Source of the DNA: Thereva unica
Taxonomy: Eukaryota; Arthropoda; Insecta; Diptera; Therevidae
Length of the DNA: 64,000 nucleotides
Direction: 5' to 3'
Assembly (NCBI GenBank): GCA_949987705.1
Contig: OX465283.1
Location: 166,609,850 to 166,673,849, forward strand
The translations under genes were made by a program, and so were the position numbers. Below, piece after piece: positions 11,040-22,147 of this stretch. Each line of letters starts with the position of its first letter. Positions within the stretch are counted from its first letter, which is position 1. A model generated the notes under the pieces. That model was not told the origin of the DNA. It ran no database searches and saw only the letters and a program-made list of their open reading frames with translations.

Positions 11040-12610
11040 TTTGGACTAGTTTTAGTCGCACTGCCTCCACGGCCTGATGTTGCTGACAGGATTGCTAGCT
11101 CGGTCCACTTTGGTCGCCGTCCCCCCTCAACTGCGCCATTGCCCCTCTATACCCCACGCTATGCCACTGGTCTTTTCTTAACATACTAAACTATCTGGAA
11201 GAAGATCAACCCGAACCAAACGCTCGCTACCTGGGTTGACCCTTGTCCAGGCGGTCTAGTTCCATATAAGCTAACGCTTCTATGTACCGATCTCAACCAT
11301 CGATAACTGTTTAAAGATGATTACACAGAAGATTCTTTTGAATAAAAACATAAAACAAATACAGTAAATGCACTAACTTAAGCACCATTGCGAGAATCGA
11401 AACAACGCAAACAGTTTTACCGATAACAGGAAACAATTCTCGTACTTTTCCCGGCCACTATACCTATCTACTCCGTAAATTATAAAAGATAATACCCAAT
11501 CAGACGTGAGCTGTTCTTTTTTTCAAGAGCATTTCGCTGAACTGATAAAGCGTGTATTTATAAACAATTCCACTTACAAAGAAGACAAAACAAAACGTCG
11601 ATATCTCCAATATTACTTACGAAATCTGCAACAAAACTCAATATCAACACATATGTATCGATTTCCGGCATTTCATGAAAGCCTTTCGCTGTACGAAGCA
11701 GAAATGGAGCTGTTACGATCGCAGCAGGGGAACGCTGCCAATTTTAGACCTACAACTGTTCGTCAGCCGAGCCGAACTATTTTCCGCACGTGCGAGGTAA
11801 CTAACATATCGAGTGTCTGGTTGAGCTTTTCCAGTTTTGATCAATATTTATGCGAGTGGCGTCGTCAGCGGCATCAAGGACATCTATTCTTGCCCTAGGT
11901 GGCACGATTGAATACAGTGGCATGACCACTTTATCTTGTTACAGTCTAATCGCATCAGCACAACTTTTCACTTGTTAACGTGCTTAGTTACCGATTACTA
12001 TTAGTCGTACTGAAAACGACATCTTTCTATTGATATTTCAACCGGCGAGGCAATTGATGAGCTTCTTTCACCCAATCCCCCGTCGTGACTGCTACAATTT
12101 AATGGCGGGTCTGCACGAAAATAATCAATACAGACAACAAATCTGAAATCGTTGAGGAACATCAACGCTCCTAATAGCAAGAGACCGGCTTTCGGAATAC
12201 TTCAGCGTTTACCTAATGAGACTACGTAATCCCTCTTTTTTCGCACTGCAATGAAACAATCAGCAACGGCGGCGGTAATTATTAGTTGTGCCTCAATATT
12301 TCCCAATGCTGCAGAGGAATGCACCCCGCCGGGTCGGGACCCGAGCAACAACTCAATTGATTAACAATAAGCGAAATGTGCAGTACGAAGAGCTATTAGT
12401 AAATGGCAGTTCGGCGCACGCAATCCCATGAATTATTAGCGCCTTGTCCGTGGAGCCTCATTTGCTTGGGGTTTCGCAGCTCACACTGCGCCCAGCACCA
12501 GAGTGGTATAATAAGTCGTGCCAATTGTTTCTAATTTGCAGTGTAATAAAATACTGCTAGCTGTTGCGTTATGTGTGCTGTGTGCATCGGTATAATCACT
12601 GCATAAGCTG
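11040..12610. other. Intergenic; one unassigned open frame and a possible conserved non-coding block
   Basis: A 130-codon plus frame (11,506-11,898) contains no domain I recognise, and its first codon seems to be non-ATG, so I do not call it a gene. At about 12,235-12,450 the base composition changes. This block is GC-richer, has several homeodomain-type TAAT/ATTA words and lacks obvious repeats, as a cis-regulatory element might. That is inference only. Confidence 0.3.
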
Positions 12611-12613
12611 TTA

Positions 12614-14130
12614 TCAAATCTTTGGGACAGTGACATTTCGTCTTGGTGCCAACTTATGATTTTTGTATCTAGCAGTTCCTAAATTCAAGAAGTGCCTTTT
12701 TGTAGTATCCGGTCTGGTTGGGCACGACATGGTGCAATGTCTAGTAGTAGGCTTAATTTGGAGGATAGAAGAGGTTTCAGGTAACGAGGAGTCAGAAGGG
12801 TGTTGAAGGAGGTTACGATGAACCTTGTATTTGAACTCTGAGATGTTGCAGGAGTTCGGAAATACAGATTGTGTAAGTTTGTTCCACAGTCGGTTTGTTC
12901 TATTTTTTGCTTGTATGGTGCACGAATAGCGGGGCTGCAAGCAAAGGGGAGCTAAGCTGTCTACCTGGTTGGTAAAAGATTACCGTGGAGAAAAGAAAGC
13001 GTCTTATTTCCGCAGAGCACAGTCGCTATAGAGTAGCGATAGAATTGAATTAGGGCTGCTACATTCCTACAGCGTTAATCTGGGACCAAACCTCTTGAAA
13101 ACTGGGGTGTTAGTTTGGCGATTTGGAATATGTGGTCATCCTACCGCAGGTCTTTGGTTAATGTCACGACTAAAATGTTTAGGTATGGGGCAGTCATGAG
13201 TTCTACACCATCCACTGACACGGATGAAGAGATGTAGGTTTGATTGGAAATAACACAGCAGTTCGTTCGACACGATTCTGGCGGCTCCAATCGAGAATGA
13301 GCTTAATGTTCCTGTTGGGGCATGATGATTGAGTTGGACAAAGTCCGCTAGTGTCAAGCCAGAATCTGGCACGTGGTTGTCTTGCATTATGAGTAACGTA
13401 GAGTACCCTCATAGGCGACGCTGAAACTTGGGTTGGAAAGGACAGAGAGTAGATCATTTTTGAAGAGTGGAGATAAAAATTTTCCCTGGAGGACACCGGC
13501 AGAGATGGTGTGGGGCTGAGATTTCCGTCATCCGACACTATCTTGATCGGAAAGAAAACTCTATCAAAAACTTTGGGGATATCCAGACCAACTAAACTGG
13601 ACTAACCAAATCGGTGCAGACCTTGGTTGAAATGTTCCCACAGACCCACCGGGATCTGTTTGGTCTGAAGCCGTACCTTTTGTCATTTAGGATATGCTTG
13701 GACTGTAGATTCCCTATGAGCTTTTTGTCGATTATGGTCTTCATGATTTTGGAGAGAATAAGAGTAATTGCTTTCGGATGGTAGTTGGAAGGATTGATGG
13801 AGTCAGCTTTTTCGATATGGGTTGAACATGAGAAAGTTTCCAAGAGTTTGATTAAACTCGGGAGTAGTAGAATAAGGGAAAGAGCTTTCGCAAAGGTTTA
13901 TCTAAAGATGAGACACATGTTTTTAGAACGATTAGTGAGAGGGGCACTTGGGCGCAGGGTGTGGCATACAGTGTCGAACAGAGGAACTCCTTACTTTTAT
14001 GTACTCTCGAGGTTTATGTGATTCACTCTGGAACTCTTGTGCGCTCTGAAGACAGCTTCTTTAGCTTTTATTGCGTTCGTCCATTTCCGATTAAACCATC
14101 TGTTCAGCCTAATGATGAATGATCATCTTA
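12614..14130 (-). pseudogene. Jockey-type LINE remnant (RT to C-terminus)
   Basis: Minus-strand LINE broken by stops and frameshifts. From its 5' side: a linker around 14,100-14,050 (reading RWFNRKWTNAIKAK), RT N-terminal blocks at 13,843-13,592 (IMKTIIDKKLIGNLQSKHIL, then DKRYGFRPNRS), and a post-RT segment at about 13,450-13,150 (WSRQNRVE-type box). The typical C-terminus is at 12,940-12,614 (RTNRLWNKLTQSVFPNSCNI and ISEFKYKVHRNLLQHP). The RT catalytic section is largely deleted or unreadable. The arrangement matches the other Jockey-type copies here. Confidence 0.8.
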
Positions 14131-15957
14131 AGCCAAAGGTGGTTAAATTCAGAAGAGCTACTGTCAAAACCACCTATGACGGAAAGGGTTGCGTCAAGGT
14201 GTGTCTTGACACCTGATATTGACCTAAATCAGCATCAGATTATATTTGAGTTTCACTTAGTGGGAAATGGGCGACTTAAATAGAGATAAGTGTCACTCTA
14301 CAAAAGAAAAATTCAAATTAAACCCACGAATACTACAAAAATCTAAACAAATTTTTTTATAGCGGGGCATCAGCCGCGCAGGTTCAATCGCCAGAATTTG
14401 TCTAAAACCCGAGCGGGACTCTCTTCACACTATCATAAAACTGAATAGGACATTATGTCTATATCACCTGACAACTGGCAGCCACGGACTTGTTTTTCAC
14501 AATCGACTACCGATAGCACAAATGTGACACAATTCCGAGCTCCAAGATAAATCTCAAATTTTATTTATAAACATTTTCTGCTTTTGAAACGAACTAAACA
14601 TCCACCAAGTTCGAGTTAGACGAAGTTCTGCAGGCGCACAATTGTGATGAAAAATCGCGGCGATTGTTTGCAGGTGAGCACCGCCACTCATACTCCATTA
14701 CGGTAGGCACTGAATCCCAAATTATCCCAATTATCAGCTCCAGCAGTTGCAACAACAGAAGCAGAAGATTGATGTGAAATTATTAATTTTATTGGAGCGT
14801 GAACTTGTGCTTCATTCTCTCGACAATCTTACGGGGTTAAAATCGAGTCAGGACGCTCCGAAAATTATATTAGCTGGGATGGTGCCTCCCCCGCGCTCGG
14901 AGTGAGGCTGTTTTCTGGACAACACGGAACTAATTCGCTTTTAATAGACAACAGCGCCGCCATAACTGGCTTGAACTTAGGAAACTCGCTTAATTTCCCT
15001 TTTGCAACTAGTACAAACATTCACGTAATTGGAGGTTGTCTGCACAGCATAATGGCTTACCTCTTTGAATTCTGCCAGCACGCGAATCACTCCGGAATTT
15101 ATGATGGAATTTCAGAAGACGTTTGGATATAATTAGAAGATTTCGCGTCGATGCCGAGTTATTTTCATAATCTTCGATTTTTGTTTTGTACAATACAGAG
15201 GCAATTACGGATTGATTCATCATTGAATTCCGCAGGATGCAGCTCATGCATAGAATAATAATAATGGTGATTTCATGCGTAGGTGGGCGGGCAGAGCTCT
15301 GCATTCGAATTAGGCGTGAGATGCAGTAATTCGGAATATTTGAATTAATAATGCACAGCATTTGTGTAATTGCATTATTTTATAACAATAGTAATGGAGC
15401 GGAAATGTTACAGAAACAATTACTTTCGCTTTAAAATGATAAATTAGCGTGTTCATAATGGAAGACTTGGATGTGGTGTTTAATAATAAATTTTGACTTT
15501 GGTTCATTTATTTGCAAGACGAGCGTTCTTAAATTAAGCCTGGCTCATACAAAGATATTTTCCCGATCGTACTTTGTTGTGAAGTGTACCTGTGCGCTTA
15601 CTTCAGGGTTGTTGGACGCACACAAGTGACTTCTTGAGCTGGGTTTAGAGCTTGAGAAAAGGGCAACCTTCAACAATTAATTTAAATATTTGTTTCTTTG
15701 TTGACTTTAGCACAACCTTCTCAAGGTTGATTTTTTTGAACTGATTTTCTTTGCTGCTCATTCGAAATATACGATCCCAGTTTGGGATTGGACGAAATCA
15801 TTGCTTAAAATTGGCTTTGAAACGAAGGTAGCAAAACAAGCCGGTTCGGAGCTGTATGAGCCGGAGCGGCATCTTGTTCATCCAACCAGCGTAATTTTGA
15901 ATGGCCTACTTCATACCTAGCCAAATAGGTGGAATCCGCAAGGATCTCGTCGAGTCG
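14131..15957. other. Intergenic, no gene seen
   Basis: Several 65-120-codon open frames on both strands overlap each other in 14.9-15.5 kb and none resembles a known family. No clear inverted or tandem repeats were found. Confidence 0.4.
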
Positions 15958-16097
15958 GAAGACCTAGAACAACGTGGAGGAGAACCCTACTAGCAGAGGC
16001 CGCAACAACTGGGAGATCCTGATCAGAGCTCAAAGCTGTCGGGCAAAATAGAGTCCGTTGGGCAACTGTGTACGCCCTATGTCCCATGAGAGATTAA
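15958..16097 (+). pseudogene. RTE-like LINE, 3' end copy 2
   Basis: Encodes the same C-terminal tail as 5,981-6,112 (RPRTTWRRTLLAEAATTGRS, one in-frame TGA, then QNRVRW and CPMRD stop). The ggagcat after the stop matches the other copy but lacks the ATG-repeat tail. Confidence 0.6.
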
Positions 16098-16472
16098 AGG
16101 AGCATAAGTTAGCACTTCATGCGTTCTTCTTTTGACGTTCTAGAGCATAATTTGGCGTGCTGATTGAATTTCTTCTTCACCTGTTAAGTGAACGACCCAT
16201 TTCAGACGTGCGATCTTGACACGAGTACAATGTTTGCTTCTTGATATAATTGACACATTTCGTAGTTTTCGTTGCACGCAATTCGAACCCCGAATTGTTT
16301 AGGCCATCTCTTGATGAAGCTTAAAGCTTTATGACTCTTGCAGTAATATTATCATGGTACTTAACTTTTTGTCTAGGACAACACCTAGATCAATAGTTTA
16401 ATCGATCTAATACCTTGTCGTTGAGATAACAGTATTAGGTTAGGCCGACAGGGCTGCCACTAGGGAGTCCAC
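16098..16472. other. Short intergenic stretch
   Basis: No gene or repeat could be assigned. It separates the RTE tail from the R1/I-like LINE remnant. Confidence 0.4.
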
Positions 16473-17790
16473 TTAGGCACACCATTGGGGCCATGTTAAT
16501 GCCATTCTAGTGTTGGGAGGAAGTTCATGCCATTTAGAGCTTTTAATAAAGCGACACAGGTCAGGAAAACCAGTGTTTAGCAGCTCACTCAATCCATCAA
16601 GGAAAGGTGAACCGAGGAAGGTTCCTCTTTTCCTCGCTTGGGTCGGACATGTACAGAGAAGATTGAAGAAAGTTTCTTCCTCATCGTCTTTACCACAACT
16701 TCTGCATAAGTCGTTGTGGGGGAGTCCACATCTTTCGGCGTGCGGGCCAATGGGACAGTAACCAGTCAGCATCTTCACTAAATAGCTTATCTCTCAACTG
16801 AATAAGAGATTTTGAATGCTTCGCTTCGCCCAAAGCATGTGGTGAACTGCTGCTGTGGTCCATCTTAGCCCGGCTCGAGCTAAGCTGATTTTTCTCACAG
16901 CCAGTTTATAGGTGGCTAAGGGCATTCCCATCTGGGTTAAGTGGGGTGTTCTTTCCACTTCGATTTCCTGTCTAGCCAGATCATCTGACCTGCAGTTTCC
17001 CCTGATTCCCCTGTGTCCACGAACCCAACACAGAGTTATATCAAACTGAGTGGCGGTCTCACACAGAGGCCTGTGGCAGTTCAGAGCAGCCGTGGATGTT
17101 GTAACGACAGAATAAAGAGCCTTGAGGGCCGACTGGCTATCCGATAGAATACATATGTATATTCTTATCTAATTTATCTTTAGCCATTCTAGAGCCTCCC
17201 AGATCGTAGTGACTTCCGCCTGGAAGACGCTGCAATGGTCGGGTAGACGAAGAAGGCGAAGGTAGATACATAATGGCCTAGTCGAGATAACACCATCTGT
17301 CCAGTCATCTCTGACGGGAATGATGGTATTGAAATATTTCTCCAAGGTCCACGTAGGTGTAGTGTAATCTAGGTTGTCCGCAGCGATTACGAACCTCCTA
17401 AGGGAGGATGAGTGACCATATGAATATAGAGCCAACCCAAGAGAAGCCTTTGTTGTGGTGGCCGTCCAGGCTGCCATTTGCTCGGCATGTATGTCCAAAG
17501 GAATAAGATTCTTCGCATTGCACCACTAATACACAGCTCAGCTGTTCTGTTACCTTCTGTAATGCAGTCCATCATACCGATATGCCATGCATAAGCATAA
17601 GTCTAATTACGGCTGTATACAACAAGTGAAGAATGCGGGATTTAAGGTCTCAATTCACTACAATCGATCTTTGGCATAAGAGAGCTGTTTTGGCCTTATT
17701 AGCTCTCTCTGAAAGATTCGGCCTCCACGTTAGTTTCCTATCTAGTATGAGACCTAGAAAGATGATAGTATTACCCCTGTATTTTTTCTG
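16473..17790 (-). pseudogene. R1/I/LOA-type LINE, C-terminal part with RNase H
   Basis: A minus-strand remnant whose blocks fall in the usual order for LINEs that carry RNase H. At about 17,690-17,510 it reads a post-RT thumb region (WLYTAVIRLMLMHGI-like and ISGAMRR). At 17,498-17,169 it reads an RNase H start (DDWTDG, FQAEVTTIWEALEW). At 16,778-16,473 it reads the C-terminal zinc-knuckle-like block (LTGYCPIGPHAERCGLP, CRSCGKDDEEET, LLCTCP). Stops and frameshifts separate the blocks. The RNase H separates it from the Jockey-type family elsewhere in the window. Confidence 0.75.
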
Positions 17791-19189
17791 CTAAAGAAGG
17801 CAATTAAAATTACAAAACTTCATCTGATCGAACACGTTCCCACCCTCGTTGTTGCTCGTTAACGATTAGATCTGTTTGAAGGGCAATCTGATCATGAACA
17901 TTTATTTCTTCACTTCAGGATCCATATAATCGTCAATTCGCTTCTTTATAATTCATTAATTTCTAATAATACTAGCATAAGAATGGTAGTAGAATAGTAG
18001 TATAGAATGATAAATAGCCATCACAATAATTATTTGTAAAATTAAAGCACAGATCTACTTACACATATATCACAGAACCACCTGTAATGAAAAGAAAACA
18101 TATTTTGAGAAAAATTAATTTACTTAGTTTAAAAGTTAAAAATAAGTTTAAATAATGTAATAAGGAAGCAATAACCATGCACCACACCAACACCATCCTT
18201 CCTGTTGAAGGACAAAGAGACTTTCCTGATAATATAATCGATATCCAAGTACCAAGGATCATCTAGTGCTGCATCACACAGACTATCACATAGTATCTAA
18301 CGATGTAAGCTTAATTTGCCCCAAAGAAATGGAAATCAAAGTGTTCACTTGAGCTGATAGCAATATCATCAACTCATCAAACAGGGCACAAAGTGATTTC
18401 GCCCCATTCCACAGAAACGATGGATTGCGAGAGGCAAATATATCGGAGAGATTTTGATGCATTATATGTAACATATAATTCCGCACTTTATTTTAAAGCG
18501 CACGCAGCCGGGAACGACTGAATGGCGGCGGTGTTTAGACTGCAATTTCTTGCACAATAGCGCGACTAGTAGGCTTTGATCAAAGTCAACAAACCCACAC
18601 CTAAGCCCCGTGTGTTAATTTCCCCCTGAATCGAGCCAAGAAAGGCAAACTTGAGACTTGGGGCCACATACAAGTACGAAACGTCTTGCGAGTCAACGAC
18701 TCTGCGCCCGCGACGGAGACGGCGATTCAATGTTAAGGAATTTCGTGTATCGATTCGCATTTTTTTTAATATAAGACCACGTCTCGCCTTTTATAATCGC
18801 TGAATTCGTATTACGTACAAGGAATCGAACGAATATATTACAGCTCTTCTAAGGAGTTGTGGCTCCTTTTTTATGCGAAAGGAAGTCAGAGCGGGCGAGC
18901 AGCTTGAGGATGGGGGAAATGAGTTTTATGGCAAGATTACAATTTTGAATGGCTATTATCGTTGTAGAATAATTAAAGATTTCTTAAATACTTCTTAATT
19001 ACTATTGCGAAATGAAGCACTATTATGTTTATGGTAGACAAGTAGCACTTCACAAAAAAAAATCCAGATCTAGATGCTTACTCATGGTAATATTAAAACA
19101 AAGTGTTTATTCATCCCTTATTCCTCGAGCATCAAAAAGCCTAGGCCGCATGGATTTTTTTATGTGACATGGTCAAGCTGAGGAGTCGC
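17791..19189. other. Intergenic, no gene seen
   Basis: Only short, mutually overlapping open frames (60-67 codons) are present and none is recognisable. No repeat was identified. Confidence 0.4.
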
Positions 19190-20030
19190 CCTTTGTACCG
19201 CTAGTACGTCACGTTGTTTAAGTCCATTTGCACCATCAATGTCTAGTAGTAAGTTTGATCTGAAGAATAGAAGAGAAGGGGTAGGTTGGGCGTTGGATGT
19301 CGATGAACCTTGCGTTTGAACTCTGAGATGTTATATGAGTTCGGAAACACCGATTGCGGAAGACAGTTCCAAAATCGAGTTGTTCTATTTAAAAACGAAC
19401 TACGAAACTGTAATGTGCGCGGAGTAGGGCCTAGTGTGGATGGTGAGCCGAGTTGGCTAGTCTTGTGTCACGGGAAAAAAGTTGCCGTGTAGGTAGGAGG
19501 TTTCTAATTTCAGTGGAACAGTCGCTATGGTAATAGCGGTAAAACTGGGTGAGGGCTGCTACATTCCTACGGTGGCTTAAAGAGTCGATTGTGGAGCAAA
19601 GGATGATATCGCCAATAAGTGATGGCGAGGGTTTGCACCTTGTCCAGCCAAGCCAAGGTTGTTTTTGGGGAGCCATCCAAGATACTCCGTTGTATTCGAG
19701 GCTGGGCCTATTGCAGGATTTGTATATTGTAGCCAGTGCAGCTGGCTGGAGGAGGAACTTGAGTCTCTTAAGGAATCCGAGGCATTGATACGCTTGTTTG
19801 GTGATTTAGTATATGTGATTATTCCATCGCAGATCACAAAATAAAATTACGCCCAGGATGTTAAGAGGTGGGTCAGCTGTTACATTATCCTCGCCCACTG
19901 AAATAGGGGGCGACTGAAATAGGGGAACTCAAGAATGAGTTCATTGTCCATGTTAAGGGACTTGGACATGAGCTCTCGGTCTGAGAGACAAAGTCTGGCG
20001 CGTGCTTGTCTTATGCTGTCCAAGGTGCAT
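19190..20030 (-). pseudogene. Jockey-type LINE C-terminal fragment
   Basis: The minus strand encodes the same C-terminal region as the 12.6-kb copy, with frameshifts: HRRNVAALTQFYRYYHSDCS at about 19,600-19,540 and an ICDGIITYTKSPNKRINASD block at about 19,837-19,770. Its 5' side is interrupted by a SINE insertion at about 20,035-20,272 and resumes at 20,275. Confidence 0.75.
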
Positions 20031-20034
20031 AACA

Positions 20035-20272
20035 GGAGGCATAACACTCCAGCGAGTTGTTCTCGATGCCCCGATGTCAGAGTCGCGAAATGGTTGGGAG
20101 TAGGTGAAATAAAAATACCGCAGCTAGGTTGTGACAGTTCTTTCCTTCACTTCTCTCTCTATCTTCCGACTAGAGCTGCTGTTCGACATTTCAAAAAAAA
20201 TAAATACATGGTCGACAGTACAAAGGAACCTTCCCTAAGTCTCTAGTGTGTCACATAAAAAAAAAGGGGGGG
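20035..20272 (+). repeat. SINE tail-half copy, inserted in a LINE, with A-rich tail
   Basis: This is the reverse complement of the tail half of the 1.4-kb SINE, recognisable from cataacactccagcgagttg through gagctgctgttcgacatt. It ends in cataaaaaaaaa followed by a G run at 20,266-20,278. Matching LINE sequence continues on both sides (compare 13,360-13,440), so the SINE jumped into an already resident LINE. Confidence 0.7.
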
Positions 20273-20274
20273 GG

Positions 20275-20440
20275 GGGGTAGGAGTAACGCAGAGTACCGT
20301 CATCAGCGAAACTATGAAGTGGGTTGGTGGGGATGAAGAGCAAAGCATTAATGAATATAAGATAGAGAGCAGGAGAGAGGATCGATCCTTGGGGATGGTT
20401 CAATCAGGACTGTATGAAGACTCGCACTGGTATTAGTGAA
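20275..20440 (-). pseudogene. Jockey-type LINE fragment, far side of the SINE insertion
   Basis: Continues the LINE cut by the SINE. The stretch gagtaacgcagagtaccgtc matches the RT FADD region at 1,835-1,860 and the same place at 13,390. It becomes unrecognisable after about 20,430. Confidence 0.6.
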
Positions 20441-20784
20441 TTTAATCAATCAATTCGAACGTCACCGAAAAGATAGAGATGTGAAAAACCCCTACTTGTG
20501 CTCATCCAGCAAATGCAGCTGAAAATATCGTCGCTGTAGCTGAAAGTGTGGTTGAAAATCGAGGTTTGTTCTTTTTGAGGCAAACACAGGACTTAGGGAT
20601 ATCATTAGCCAAATTTCATTGCATTTTGCATAAAGATCTTCGCCTACCTTCGCTCATTAAATGCAGTCAACACAAAAATTGACGCCAGCAGATCATGCGT
20701 ACATCCGCCGATTGGGTTGTGACGGGGAAATGCATGAGCAAGATCATTATATGTTAAAATTTTTATTATGTGTAAGTCTAAGCT

Positions 20785-21010
20785 CAGGTGTCACCCTTTG
20801 TACTATCAGTCCGTCATGTCTTTCACGTCATGATCAGATGTCTAGCAAAGAGAAAGGTTAAGATAGATTAAGGGGAGTCTGGGGTTGCATGAGGAGATGG
20901 CGATAAGCCTTGCGTTCGAACTCTTGGGCGTTATATGAGTTCGGGAATACTGACTGCGGGAGGCTTTTCCACAGTCGAGTTGTAGATATGATTCACTGTG
21001 TGCCGGTACA
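20785..21010 (-). pseudogene. Jockey-type LINE 3' terminal fragment
   Basis: Contains the family's 3' end (caggtgtcaccctttgtac at about 20,787) and its C-terminal coding stretch (gcgttcgaactcttgggcg and tccacagtcgagttgt at about 20,915-20,985). It matches 12,830-12,900 and 19,310-19,385. Confidence 0.65.
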
Positions 21011-21638
21011 ATCGGGCAATACTTCTTTGAACATGTTGTAGGTTCGACTGTTACAATGATTTGATTGCGTTATCGTTATAATTGTTTATGAGGAGGATCG
21101 GGCGGGTTTTTTAAAGATATTGTGTTCCATTATTAACCTCAGAGGTTGTACTTTAGATTCAAATAAAAATATCATAACTTCTAACGAAAAAAATCCGCTT
21201 TTCTGTTGATTTAAAATGACACCTCTTGGTGAAAGATCCTGTACTAAGATTTTTCAACAGTTAAGGACTGCACTTCTCACATTTTTTTGAGATAGAGTTC
21301 GATATCTTTTTTAAAAACGCTAAGTGATCATTGAACTGAACTGTAAATATTCGAATAATAGAGATGTAAATCGACAGATAATAATATATTATCGTCTTTG
21401 CTGCGTGATATTAAGATAAATTCGCACAAAAAACAAAGTGCAGTTGTACGTGTAATTCGCATCTATTTATGCCTTTGCTGCAAATTATAAGAAAGGCTTG
21501 TTCTCAGCTTAAACTATCAGCACAAAACCGCGCCTAATTATAACAGACTACTTAGATAGAATCTCGCTGTGCCTGCAAGCGCCCCATGCCACCAAACAAA
21601 GTCGTAAATAATTCTTTTGGCGTTCAGTACGAGACTAA
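21011..21638. other. Intergenic, nothing recognised
   Basis: AT-rich sequence with no open frame of note between the LINE fragment and the 505-bp MITE. Confidence 0.4.
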
Positions 21639-21640
21639 TA

Positions 21641-22145
21641 CCCTTGACACACTGCAAAAACGAATGAGCATTCTTCCAACTTCATTGGCTTTCAATGATC
21701 ATTCATTTTAGAAGCGACACACTGCATTTCTCAATGTTCATTGGAACTGTCAAAATAGAAACTTTACACAAACTGCTAAATATTATGAACTGAAAGTGAT
21801 TACATAGTGGTTTATACTTTTAAATTTAATAAAAATTATTAATTGAGGCCCAACAACAGTTATTTAAAATGGAACCTACTACTTTTTAAAAAAATCTGAA
21901 ATCTGAATGACAGTTTGACAGTTGGGTATTTCAGTTGGAAATTCTACTGGAAATTTCATGGAAAGTTGTTCGATAATTTCCCAATTTCACTTCCATCTTC
22001 ATTGAATGAAGTTATTTTGACTTCATTCGATTGAATGACGAATGAAGCTGTTGAATGAACGTTGGACATGACATACTGGGCGCGAATGATCATTCATAGC
22101 CGAATGATACTGCAATGTTCATTCGATGCTGCAGTGTGTCAAGGG
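21641..22145. mobile_element. 505-bp MITE with perfect 16-bp ends and TA duplication
   Basis: The left end CCCTTGACACACTGCA (21,641-21,656) is matched exactly, inverted, by TGCAGTGTGTCAAGGG (22,130-22,145). TA flanks both sides (21,639-21,640 and 22,146-22,147). Subterminal AATGATCATTCA words occur near both ends. The interior is non-coding. TA target sites with short perfect ends suggest a Tc1/mariner-mobilised non-autonomous element, although TIR length alone does not fix the superfamily. Confidence 0.85.
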
Positions 22146-22147
22146 TA

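Noticed and set aside
11506..11898. 130-codon plus-strand open frame as a gene
   Set aside because: It has no recognisable domain and an apparently non-ATG first codon, and no splice or neighbour context supports it.
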